Shown: piece by piece, positions 21,456 through 31,972 of the stretch | Position numbering within the stretch: the first letter of the stretch is position 1 | Layout: each line of letters starts with the position of its first letter | Assembly: GCA_000729835.1 (NCBI GenBank) | Contig: JFHB01000034.1 | Location: forward strand, 62,001 to 126,000 | Length of the DNA: 64,000 nt | Source of the DNA: Atkinsonella hypoxylon | Taxonomy: Eukaryota; Ascomycota; Sordariomycetes; Hypocreales; Clavicipitaceae | Reading direction: 5' to 3' | Position numbers and translations under genes: made by a program | Notes under the pieces: model-generated | Seen by the model: the letters and a program-made list of their open reading frames with translations, nothing else | Told to the model about the DNA's origin: nothing | The model's database searches: none

Positions 21456-22062
21456 CAGCGGAGCTCGTTCGTGCTGTCGATTTGTTGTCTATCTGCGAGG
21501 CCGTAGGAGGGCAAGAAACGGGATCTGTGACGAATGACGGCGTATCAGGCAGGCCTATTTAGTGACAAACGCTTAATGGAGCTGGTGGAGGATCTGGCCA
21601 GACCTCGAGAGGAGAAAATACATGGTGGGGGCGGGGCCATAACTAGTTATTCCAAAGCTGCCTGGTCTGACGAGTTGAGTTGTCAATGGACATCGAACAA
21701 TCTCCACCGTGGCCTGCTCTATCCGTTGTCATCCCCTCTTTGGCCTGCTCTCTGCTTTCCAGCGCGCGCTCGTTCAGAGCTCACACGAGCTGTTCCCATC
21801 CATTGTTTCTTCATAGCAGCTATGAAGGACATCTAATCGAGGCAAGGGCTCCTTCCAACATTCGCTGCTGAACTTGAAATTTTCTCCTGCCGCTCTTGCG
21901 CAGCGTCATCTCGTGGCCGAGATTGGAAGCGCAATCCTTCTTGGTACATCAACTTTTGTGCCGCCGGAGCTATAATCAGCTCATTTCGAAGCCTCACTGA
22001 CGGAGAGGCCCAGCTTCGATCACATTTTGTGTCTTGCAGCGTGAAAAAAAAAAACTCCGATC
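21456..22062. promoter_or_regulatory. Shared divergent promoter: TSR3 (-) and GGA (+)
   Basis: 607 bp between the two start codons. An A-run of about 11 (22045-22055) lies just before the GGA ATG. No defined binding site was recognised. Confidence 0.45.
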
Positions 22063-24280
22063 ATGGAGGCTGCTTCAGCAAGGGCGGCCGCGCGCGATCG
22101 CTGGAGCGAGTTTGGTCACGCCCCTTCACAGCTCCAGCGCTATATCCAGGGTGCTTGCAGCCCAGAGAACTACGAGCCCAATCTCGCCCTCTGCTTGGAG
22201 ATTGCCGATTTGATCAACAGCAAAAAGGGCTCCGCTCCCCGGGAGGCAGCTACCATGATCGTCAGCTACATCAACCATCGAAATCCCAACGTCGCGCTCC
22301 TGGCGCTCAGCCTCCTCGATATATGTGTCAAGAACTGTGGCTACCCCTTCCACTTGCAGATCAGCACCAAGGAGTTTCTCAACGAACTTGTTCGTAGGTT
22401 TCCCGAAAGACCGCCGATGCGAGCAACGAGGGTCCAGGCCAAGATTCTAGAAGCCATCGAGGAATGGCGGGTGACGATATGCGAAACCAGTCGCTACAAG
22501 GAAGATTTGGGTTTCATCAGAGATATGCATCGTCTGCTGAGCTACAAGGGCTACATGTTTCCTGAAATTCGCAGGGAGGATGCTGCCGTCTTGAACCCGA
22601 GTGATGTAAGTGCATGTCTTGTTGTCGTGCGCCATTAGTGTACTAATTGTGCTCTAAAGAACCTCAAGTCTGCCGAGGAGATGGAAGAGGAGGAGAAAGA
22701 AGCACAGTCTGCCAAGCTTCAAGAGCTCATCCGCCGCGGTTCTCCCGAGGATCTACGTGAAGCCAATCGCTTGATGAAAGTTATGGCCGGTTACGATACC
22801 CGATCCAAAACCGACTACCGAGCCAAGGCAGCGGAGGAAGTGTCCAAGATACAAGCCAAAGCACGATTGCTAGAAGAACGCCTCGAGGCATTCAAACCAG
22901 GCGACAAGATGGCAGACGGTGATGTGTTTAGTGAGCTCGCCTCAGCGTTGCAGAGCGCGCAGCCCAAGATTCAGAAAATGTGCGAAGAGGAATCGGAAGA
23001 TCACGAGGCAGTCGCACGATTACTCGAAATCAACGATAGCATTCATCGAACCGTGGAAAGATATAAGCTGATGAAGAAGGGCGACATGGAAGGGGCTGCC
23101 AAAGTTGCATCAGGCGCTCCACATCCGTCAACATCGGGTCCGAGTACTGCAACAAACGAGTTGTCTCTGATAGACTTTGATGGCGATGCAAGTAATGATG
23201 CCAACGGAAGCAATGGTGCTGCTGCGGGCGGTAGCTCACTAGCAGGTAGTTTGGAGAACGATCTACTGGGCCTCGACATTGGTGGCAGCTCAAGCACGTT
23301 TGGCCAAGGCGGCAACATCAGCCTCGGGTTCGGGGCCAATTCTAGTAAGTCAAACACTCGACCTGACCTGCGTTTCTTCATTTCCAATGGGATTGAAATG
23401 CAAAGTTTTCGTACTGATGTGGCATCAGATGTACCAGGCCCGGCTCTGCTATCCTCCGTAACACAAAACAACAGCGCAAGTGGAAGCGTGTCGAATCAAG
23501 CCCCATCCTTTTCGCAATTCGCGTCCTTCACATCACCGACGGCTTCCCAGTCAGGTACTCCGCAGCCATCCCTTCAACAACAACCCAAGCCTCCAGCTTA
23601 CCAGGCTTCTACGGACCCGTTTGCCGCCCTGTCGGCGACCTCCACGCCAACGCCTCCACCGTTCCACCACGCCGCCGTATCTAACAACGATGACGACGAA
23701 TGGAACTTCTCCTCCTCTCTACCTCCCGCCGTGTCCACCAAGCCCAAGGAATACAGAGGCACAATCAACCAGTCTCTCCTGCGCATCGATTTCCTCGCCG
23801 CACGTACCGCCGATGCCAGCAACTCCATCCACATCTCCTTTGCCTTTTCCAACAACTCTGCTCAGCCCGTGACCGAACTCCATTTCCAGCTAGCAGTCAC
23901 CAAGGTGAGCCCAAACTCTTTACCTTTCTATAGCCTAGTCCCATGCTGAAGGCCACCTTTCAATTTATTTATTCATTTTTTTTTTCTTCTTTTGGCGCGG
24001 GGGTTAGGGTGGGGTGTTTTGGTTTGTCTTTATTCCAGAGGAAAATATCTGTGCTAATCAGCCATACACGCAGGGCTACGAACTACAGCTTCAACCCCAA
24101 TCAGGTCGTGACCTAGCTCCTAAGCAGAGCCGTGGCATCACCCAACAAGTCGATATCTGGCACGTGGGCAATCGTGCACGGAAAGTAGAATCCGTCAAGT
24201 TGAGATGGCGAGCAACTTACAAGGTTGGGAACGAGCAGAAGAACGAGATGGGTGAGATTCCCGAGTTTAGCATTGCATGA
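22063..24280 (+). CDS. ADP-ribosylation factor-binding protein GGA (clathrin adaptor)
   Basis: Monomeric adaptor that sorts cargo from the trans-Golgi network to endosomes by binding Arf-GTP, clathrin and sorting signals. Exons are 22063-22605, 22660-23344, 23429-23904 and 24074-24280, giving 636 aa. The VHS domain spans about residues 1-150 (NYEPNLALCLEIADLINSKKG, LLALSLLDICVKNCGYPFHL); the GAT domain about 190-330 (SPEDLREANRLMKVMAGYD); a Ser/Gly/Pro-rich hinge contains ENDLLGLDIGG, a clathrin-box-like motif; and the gamma-adaptin ear about 500-636 ends EIPEFSIA. The third exon boundary is notable: intron 2 (23345-23428) is exactly 84 nt with no in-frame stop, so retention would add 28 hinge residues. 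Its GTAAGT donor, CTGAT branch site and CAG acceptor argue that it is an intron. Yeast has GGA1 and GGA2; I cannot tell which name applies. Confidence 0.92.
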
Positions 24281-25072
24281 TGGAAACAGGGACGTTTCTT
24301 TGCTTGACGGCCTAGTTGTACGTATGCTGTAGAGTAAAGGATGATAGCAGCTCCTGGTTTTTCATTTGTACTCGCGTGACGTGTTACAGCATGTGACGGT
24401 GGAGAAGATGTACGTAGACGGAGGGCAGATGCAAGGTGACACCACCATCAAAGGTGCCTAAGGCATTCACGTCTTTGCCCGTAGTCAACTCGTAATATAA
24501 GCGTATGAGCATTACATTATCTTCCGTATGAGAATCTGGTTTCCATAAGTGATTGCTCTATCGTTTCATTCATCTTCCTAGAAGCAACTTGTGCAACAGT
24601 GCATCCACCCTCTCACGACCAGATGCTGGACACTGAAAGAATAGGAGATATAGTTGGGCCCAAATTCAAATCCCCCAGCGCCAAATCAAATATAAAGGTA
24701 GACCATTAGTCATTCTGACGATGCGGGGTCCTTGGCGAAAGCAGTCCGTCGATAGAAATGATGATTGCTCCCAGTGACAAAACCCCCTTCTCCCCCGCAC
24801 AAAAACCAAAGAAACAAGGGAGGAACTACAGGGATACACACAAGACTTGAACGCCAATGATAGAACAAAGGTTGTTGCGCCTTTGGGAATATTCCGGGAC
24901 AGGAGTCGAGTAGTGTCGCGTGGACTCTACGAGAGAGAGAGTGAGAGTGAGAGTGAGAGTGAGAGAGAATAGAAGACGGAACAAAGGTGTGAGAAAAAGT
25001 ATGTACATGAGATGGTTGGCGATACGCGTCCTAGCGTACCAAAGTTGACGTTTGCGCATCTTGCGCTGTTCG
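24281..25072. other. Convergent intergenic region between GGA and HPC2
   Basis: About 790 bp of 3' flanks. Contains a GAGAGT microsatellite at 24931-24968 (listed separately). No gene seen. Confidence 0.45.
24931..24968. repeat. GA/GAGAGT microsatellite
   Basis: GAGAGAGAGA followed by repeated GTGAGA units, about 38 bp. Confidence 0.85.
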
Positions 25073-26936
25073 CTATGCGCCGAGTTCGCTGACAGAGAAT
25101 GCTGGGGTTGCCGGAGGCTGCAGGACGTACCCGTTCGTAGGAGTCTTAGCTATTTGCGCCATATTCTCCCGTTCCGCTTTTTCTCGCTCACGTTGCAGCC
25201 TTTCGGCTTTGGTGATGCGCGGCTTTCTGGTGATGGATCCTCCTCGAGATCCAGGGCCACCACCACGACCAGAGCCTGTGCCGCCCCTCGTCGAGCCTCC
25301 TCGGCTTCCGCGCCCACCTCGGCTGCCGCGACCTCGCTTGGGTCTCTCAAAAGGACTGAATATTCGTCATCAGAAGAGTTGCTCACATCTCGATGAAAAG
25401 AGGGAAGTAATAGAGTACTCACATGGCAGGTTTCTCGACCTCGGGTACAAGTGGTCCAGAGTAGACGAAGAAGCCGTCCCTGCTGGCAGCGGCTTGAGCT
25501 TCCCACAGCAGTTCTGAATCGTCCACAAAATCATCCTCCACGTCGTATTGGTCTTCTTTGAAGTTTCTCTTCTTCTTTGGCTTCGTTTGCGCGTCGGGCC
25601 CACTGGTTCCTCCGTTTTCAGGGTTGCTGGCCTCGCCATCAGAAAGGTCCACCGACATTTCATCACTCGAATCGCGACCAAGTTCAGCTTTTTCCAATGA
25701 TGCTGTAGCGGCGGCAATCCGGGCTTTTCGATCTCTGTTTGCGGCCAGTCGGGGATGGAGAGCATCCCATCCGTAATGGTCCTCGGCAAGACGCATGAAG
25801 TTGACATATTTGTTTGTCTCGCCAGCCCTGATGGGAATGTTGAGGACGATGGTTGGAGCTTGGAACTCTTCTCCAGGGCGGGCCTTGCCGAAATCCAGAA
25901 TAGATCGACCTTCGCTGTCTTGGAAATCGTCCAAATAGTCCGTCCTAGGCGTGGAAACGCCTGTGGTTGGCTTGAGCTTGGGTGACATTCGTCGAATTGG
26001 ACCATTAGAAATCGTGGTGAAATTAGCCTGGTTAATCACGGGTCTTTGAGTAAGATCTAACGTTGCGTTCTCCTTATTCATTTCTGATGCATCGCTCTGA
26101 CGGGCGCCAAGATGAGATGTAGGCCTATATGTGGGAGATGGTGGCATGGACGATGGGTTTCGGCTCTGTATTCGTGCATTGGCTGATTCGGGTGGGTGCA
26201 TATGTTGTGGTGAAATTGCAGCACGACCCTGTGGTTCAATCATGCTCGCTATTGAAGGTGATCGATTTGCTGCTGTTTGAGTTGGGGCTCGTGGCGATCC
26301 GGATGTTGCGGGATATGAGTTTGGTATCCGAGAAGTGAGCGTTTCTCGCACAGGGTCATAATTGCCGCGGATGGGATCGTAGCTGAGCCCACTGCTGCGC
26401 ACGGGAATAGCTGTGCTTGCAGATGGGGATGAGTTGCACGGCGAATCAGCATTAAGAATATTCTGCATCGAACCTGGATAACCCTCTCTCTTGGGAATCT
26501 TGGGCGAGGATTCATAAAGCTGATGTTGCTGAGATGGTCTAGATGTGCTAGCGTGATGTTGTTCAGAGACAGTTCTTGATGCATCGGAATCTCCTCCACC
26601 TCCATCCGAATCGGAAGTCATCTTTCTTTTACGTTGAATGGGAGGAGCGTTCGGGTCGCGTGGTTTTCTTGGCTTGCGCATCTTGGCTGGGTCGGAGCCC
26701 TCAGTCGTCTTGGGCTTTACAGTCGAACCAGGCTTTCGGCCAGGCTTCTTGCGCGGCAAGCCAGCGGCGGTGAGTTGCACCCAGTGCCCATCAATGAATT
26801 CGAAGCGCTTCTGTGCCGGAGCGCGTCCTCCGGTAGTACTGCTGCTCGGGGAAGGTTGCTGAAATTGCTGAAAGGTTAACGGACGCGACCCTTGGGGTTG
26901 GTCGCCGACAACGATCTCACTGCGATCCTTGTCCAT
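25073..26936 (-). CDS. HPC2: HIR histone chaperone complex subunit Hpc2 (ubinuclein family)
   Basis: Subunit of the HIR complex, which deposits H3-H4 independently of replication and represses histone genes in yeast. Exon 1 runs 26936 to 25423; a 67-bp intron (25422-25356) follows; exon 2 runs 25355 to 25073. Total 598 aa. The hallmark ubinuclein/HRD domain, YDVEDDFVDDSELLWEAQAA followed by SRDGFFVYSGPLVPE, lies at about residues 464-500 and binds histone H3.3/H3-H4 in homologues. The N terminus carries an AT-hook-like RKKPGRKPGS and basic clusters; the middle is a Ser/Pro-rich disordered region. Exon 2 adds an RG-rich tail (RPKRGRGSRGGRGSRGG) and a short charged helix (ITKAERLQREREKAERENM). 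The splice removes a stop two codons past the hallmark domain and keeps frame, so the tail is probably real. Confidence 0.9.
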
Positions 26937-28208
26937 TATTGAAAACACTCGCTGTAGGTGTGAAAGTCTACGGCTGTCAGAAAGAACCAGTCGAGGAGTT
27001 GATGATTGCACTTGGCGTTCGAAGTACAAGATTGCTCGTCAGAGAACCGTCCCAGACCAACTCCAAGAGTTAGGGTTTAAGTTCGTGCGTCACGTGTTTG
27101 GCATCAGGTAAACGTTCACATCGGCAAGTAAACGGATTTAGAAGTCGACCATTAAAAAGGATATTTGTTGCGTGGGAGATCCTTTGCTGCGAACGAACCA
27201 CGATGATAGTACGATAAGGACGATCGATGCTCGTTGCCCTGAAAGCCAGGCGGCAACTGAGAAGGATGCAAGCGACAAGATCGGAATGCTGCAGATTATT
27301 GCGATAAGAAATGTGTTGAAATCACGGCTCCAAATCGCTATGTGCTTGTGAAAGCCAACTTTGCTGCGTTAAATGTAGAGCGGAAAGGGAAATGCGATAG
27401 CTAGGGGTGTATTGTCGGATGCGATGGTGTGTGGCTCCCAACTGGAGTTGCGGGTTATCGATCAAAGGACGGACGGTGACTGGCTGGCGGTGCAGGGCGC
27501 AGGGTCAGGCGAGGGTGACTAGACGGAAAAAAAAATAGAAGCGCGGGTGGGCGCGCAGCAGCGTGGAGACACCCCTCGAGCTGCCAGGTGCGAGGTGCGA
27601 GTGTGGTGCGAATAGCTTCACAGACGATGTGCGAGCAGTCGAAGACACGTCAACCGTCGACACTGCCAACCCAGAGCGCGAAAATCTGCACGTGCAGCAG
27701 GGTTGCGGTAGAGCTGGGGCCAGCTATGGATACGGAAATGACGGCTGCACAAAATGATGCCGGTTTGGCGATGACACAAGTGCAGCGATAGCAACAAATC
27801 GATGCAATCGCGTGACGCGCGAGATTGATTTTGGACGATGCAGACGTTTGGGTTGGTGAAAGAGTCAGAAGTGGGAAGATAGAAGGGAGGGAAAAATCGG
27901 AGAGGGGAAGGCGACGACAACGGAGGATAAGGATGGGGATGGCTACAATTTTTCGGAAAGCGAACAACATTTCTCATTCCACATGCACTATACTCGTCAG
28001 GACGAAAAACGGGGCATTATGGCTTAATCAGGCAGAACAATGACCTTGAGCACAACTCAAGGGCATCAGGTCATGTTTCAAGGCATCGCCAAGGCATCTC
28101 CAATGCACCGAGGACCCAAGGACATGATGAATGCAACAAGAGACGACACGACACGAGCTAGCTAGTACGCCACGGCGAAGGGCGATTAGACAGCAAGACG
28201 AGGGATAG

Positions 28209-28292
28209 AGATGGGGATGGGGATGAGGATGGGGATGAGGATGGGGATGAGGATGGGGATGGGGATGGGGATGGGGATGGGAATGGGAATGG
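28209..28292. repeat. GGGGAT/GAGGAT hexanucleotide array
   Basis: About 14 units of GGGGAT with interspersed GAGGAT, roughly 84 bp. It generates artefactual His-Pro repeats in ORFs on the opposite strand. Confidence 0.9.
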
Positions 28293-28592
28293 CAAGGAAA
28301 TGGGGCCAAGGCAAGCAAGAGAGGACGCGCGGGATTGCCTCGGAGAACATGACTTGGCCACAGGAGGAAAGGGGATGAGAGAATTACAAGCTTCATCTCA
28401 GGTTGGCAAAGGCGTCGGGGATGGGGGTCATGATGAATTGACAAAACACCAACCTAAATTGCGTTCTAGAAGTGGAGGATGGAGCAGGGAGAGCCTTATG
28501 GAGCCAGTCTCGTCTCGGCTGAGTTCGCATAGAGCACCATGCAGAACAGAATTAGGACGACCAGTAGCACAAAGATACATCTTAGGCCTGCC

Positions 28593-28648
28593 GGTACCTA
28601 CCTACCTAGGTACCTACCTTAGTACCTACCTACCTGTAGGTAGGTAGC
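28593..28648. repeat. TACCTA/TAGGTA cluster
   Basis: Dense run of TACCTACC and palindromic CCTAGG motifs, ending in the inverted form GTAGGTAGGTAG, so the stretch can fold on itself. Similar short clusters occur near 4003-4050, 30085-30115 and 32649-32670. Confidence 0.75.
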
Positions 28649-30640
28649 CTTGTCTTGATGGCTTGCTGGCCTTGCCCAGAGATTACCAGACAGGTTCATC
28701 GATTTGGAGTGCGACATGAACGAGGATGGAAGGATCCATTGATGGAGCATGGCTAGGTAGTTAACTACCTAAGCAAAAGAGAAATGCTAAAATTGGGTCC
28801 CCCTCATGCAAGATGGCACACACCAGTTTAAAGCCCCGGTTGCTCCGACTGGCCAACCAGGGCACACCCCGTTGCCCACTAGGCTGGAGGCGTGCCTGGT
28901 GCCGAATCCACGTAGTGGGCCTTAAATTCTGGGGGTGTGGACAAAGCGCCAGCGGGCGGTACTTTGCGTCACTGAAAACACTACGCTAGAAAACTTTACT
29001 AGGAATCCCCTACATAGCATTTTTACGATAACTTAGGTAGCTGAAAGCAACGGTAATCTTGTAGCAAATAATATTCTTGATACACACCTCTTCGTATAGC
29101 GTCCCATGAAAGAGGGTAGGTTAGCAAGTCGCGTTCCACCAAAGTATCTCCTCTGTAATGACTAGAAAATTTGAGAACTTCATGATAGTAACGCACCTCT
29201 GTAAATTAAAAGTGCCTTTTATGCAGCTGTTTCCTGATTGGCCCAACGCCCAATCGTGACCACCAGATTGCCAAGGCATTACCGTCATTAATACTACTTC
29301 CTACCAGGTACCTAACATAAACGCAGGCAAGAAATGCCGTGTTGCAGGACACGCGGGGTTGCAGCAGGGTACTTCCCCCCTCGCATAAAGCACCAGAGCA
29401 CAAGGGGTACCGTCCGCTGCAAAGCCCATGTCTCGTGTCAGATAAGCGCGGCCCGCCCACCCGGTCGGCTGGCTGACCCGTGCAATTAATCGCCACGATG
29501 ATGCAGCTCGTTCGGTATCCGTGTGCTGCGACCGAGCCAAACACGCGCGTGGCTGCAATGCAATACATACATCTCAAGCAAGTCATGCCCGCAGCCGCAG
29601 GGAGAACCCGGTGTTGATGTGCCCTTTGGCTGTGTAGAGTGGTGTTGGTATAGTGCCCAACCGAGCAGGACCCTGCTGCAATGGACAATGGAATTGCATG
29701 CAAAGCGTTACACAGCGCTTTGTTCTGCTGTTTTAGTTTTCTGAAGTGCGGATCCGGTGTCAACATACTTACCCACTGGCCAAGGCGGTGCAACAACAGT
29801 CTCACAAAGGGCCCTCTAGCATCTTCAACCATCACAAAGCAGCGGAGGTGGCTGTCGTCTGCTTGCCTTCTGCTTGCCTTGGCACGACCGCGCAACAATC
29901 CTGCGTTGTAAGAATGACTGCTTAGAGGTTGCCATCACCCTAAGCCACATTGGGCGATCAGCACAAACGGCACGGATCTATAGTTAGTGCAAGCATAGCA
30001 CCTGAGAATTGCAACAGAGAAGCAAAGCGATAGCTGCAACTGGCCAACATTCTACATGCTGCCCTGCAGACTACAACCCTCGTACCTAGGGCCCATTTTA
30101 CTTTAGGTAGGTACTTGCTTACAGAAACTCCAATAGGTGCTACAAAGTCCCGAAAAGCCCTCCAAATATGAATAGTGTTACCATGATGTAATTAATACAG
30201 TACTTGCTTTCCAAGAACCACCACAACTCTTTGGTTTTTCTCTCTGCGTGCATATATATGTATTCGCGCGTGTTGACTTATCAATCATCCGACGGCTTAC
30301 AATGTGTTGTGCCACAACGAGCACAACAGCTCATTGCAGGTCCACCGTATCTCGTCTCGGGTGCTGAATGGAATATGCATACGGAATAAGCATAGTGTGA
30401 ATTAGTAGTATGTCCCTAAAGCTGCTGCTGAAGTCGCTGAAAGTTGCTGTCGCTATTAAAGTCGCTACTGTCAATTAATAACATTCACACTTAGGTTTCT
30501 GCGTATGCTGAGCGAATCAGACCAGACCTTTGTCACCGCCTGCCGAACTAGGTCAGGATGAGCTGGAATCCCTGCCACAACTGCTCACGTGCATGCAATC
30601 GCTGCAAGTCGCCTGCCACCCCGCACTCTTCCTAGGTGTG

Positions 30641-31972
30641 ATGCTAAATTTGACGTTGACAGCAAACGACTTGCCGGCAGCCCCAGCATTACCCACGATG
30701 GATTCGACATTTTTCATAGGTGATATCGTCGAAAGAGACTCATGCGAGAAATCCCCGGTCGAGTTCCCTGCAGTACCATCTTCATCTGGTGGCTTCCCAC
30801 AGCACAAGAGGCGCTGGGGGGGTTCAACATTCAAGCAGCAACGGGCTGGCATTTGTAGTGGCTCAAGCACAACCGCACATGCCAATAGGAACGAAGCCTC
30901 GTATCAAGATGCATCTCAAGCAAAAACTTTTGACGATATTGAGAGATCTCGTATCGACCGAGAAAATAGGCAAAAGCTGGCTAGCATGAGCCCTGAAGAG
31001 ATCGCCCAAGCTCAGGATGATATTATGAATGGCTTGAATCCGGCCCTTATTAAACGACTTCTCCAGCGCGCCGACATCGACGAAGTCCCCTCGTCCCCCT
31101 CCCCATTTGACACAATCGGTCAAAACACTACTCAAGAAACGCGGCTCGAGATGCCGTCTCGAGAACCATCGTCCCAGATCAAAATATCAGACCCTCAACA
31201 AGCTCCAGCAGCAGAGTCAGTAGAGCCGCCAAAGGAACCTTCAATGAGCCCGAACGCCGAGAACGCACATAAAAAACCCGTCAAGAAGATTGCTCCTGAT
31301 TACGACGAGGACGAAGCTCCTCCTGAAATTCCACAAGACCTATTTCCCATCACTGACCAGCCCAAGTCAACTCATTTCTCAGCGCCCCCGAGCCTTCCGG
31401 ACCTCGACCCGTCTGATCCAAACTTTTTGGAGATCTTGCACCAGAAATACTTCCCCAACTTACCCACAGACCCTAGCAAGCTTGCTTGGATGGCTCCAGT
31501 ACCAACCGAAGATAGTGTTGCAGACAAAGATTCATCATACTATCCCCACCCTGAGATTGCCGTAACAGCTTTGCGGTTCGATTTTCGCGGCCGATTTCTC
31601 TCCCCCAGAGTCAGCCGCTCTATACCTTCTACAAAAGGGCTGCATCATCATGGAGAAGCGCCAGAAGCCGCTGGATATACAATTGCAGAGCTGTCGCGTC
31701 TAGCAAGAAGCGCCGTGCCTGCTCAACGGTGCATAGCTTATCAGACAATAGGAAGAATCTTATATCGTCTTGGCCGTGGCGAATGGGGCAAAACAGAGAA
31801 CGATCCCATTGCCATAGGTGTGTGGGATGCTGTCAAAAAAGGTAGAGTTCTTGAGAGCCTAATGGAAGCCGCAGCAGGAGAAGGAGGCCATCGCGGCAGT
31901 CGAGCCTACGCCACCGAGGCCCTATGGCTATTTGAGAAAGGTGGTTGGAAGGGGAAATTCAAGGGCCGTTGA
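30641..31972 (+). CDS. RPAP1 family protein (Rba50-like RNA polymerase II assembly factor)
   Basis: RPAP1/Rba50 proteins help assemble and import RNA polymerase II. Single exon; 443 aa from the ATG at 30641. An N-terminal segment (DLPAAPALP, GDIVERDS, GGFPQHKRRWGGSTFKQQRAG) precedes the RPAP1 N-terminal helix (DDIERSRIDRENRQKLASMSPEEIAQAQDDIMNGLNP, about residues 97-135). A disordered, proline-rich linker follows. The conserved RPAP1 C-terminal domain is at about 310-375: TALRFDFRGRFLSPR, STKGLHHHGEAPEAAGYTIAELSRLARSAVPAQRCIAYQTIGRILYRLG. The start is uncertain: in-frame ATGs lie at 30593, 30641 and 30698, and the usual leading motif of fungal homologues is not obvious, so an upstream exon may exist. 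Fungal members lack the long C-terminal extension of animal RPAP1. Confidence 0.82.
   Translation: MLNLTLTANDLPAAPALPTMDSTFFIGDIVERDSCEKSPVEFPAVPSSSGGFPQHKRRWGGSTFKQQRAGICSGSSTTAHANRNEASYQDASQAKTFDDIERSRIDRENRQKLASMSPEEIAQAQDDIMNGLNPALIKRLLQRADIDEVPSSPSPFDTIGQNTTQETRLEMPSREPSSQIKISDPQQAPAAESVEPPKEPSMSPNAENAHKKPVKKIAPDYDEDEAPPEIPQDLFPITDQPKSTHFSAPPSLPDLDPSDPNFLEILHQKYFPNLPTDPSKLAWMAPVPTEDSVADKDSSYYPHPEIAVTALRFDFRGRFLSPRVSRSIPSTKGLHHHGEAPEAAGYTIAELSRLARSAVPAQRCIAYQTIGRILYRLGRGEWGKTENDPIAIGVWDAVKKGRVLESLMEAAAGEGGHRGSRAYATEALWLFEKGGWKGKFKGR

Larger units (their letters stand above)
26937..30640. other. Divergent intergenic region between HPC2 and the RPAP1-type gene, 3.7 kb
   Basis: Several ORFs (up to 230 codons on the minus strand at 29206-29898) overlap others in competing frames, have no recognisable domain and fit chance expectation. 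A GGGGAT array (28209-28292) and a TACCTA/TAGGTA cluster (28593-28648) are listed separately; more TACCTA motifs occur near 29308 and 30085-30115. I see no protein or RNA gene, but a fast-evolving gene with several introns could be missed. Confidence 0.45.

Noticed and set aside
28209..28292. Possible CRISPR or telomere-like array
   Set aside because: It is a simple hexanucleotide microsatellite without spacers; the fungal telomere repeat TTAGGG is not present as an array.
28028..28444. Minus-strand ORF with His-Pro repeats
   Set aside because: Generated by the GGGGAT array; not a protein repeat.
29206..29898. 230-codon minus-strand ORF
   Set aside because: Low-quality composition rich in Cys, Arg and His, several competing ORFs in other frames, no domain or splice support.
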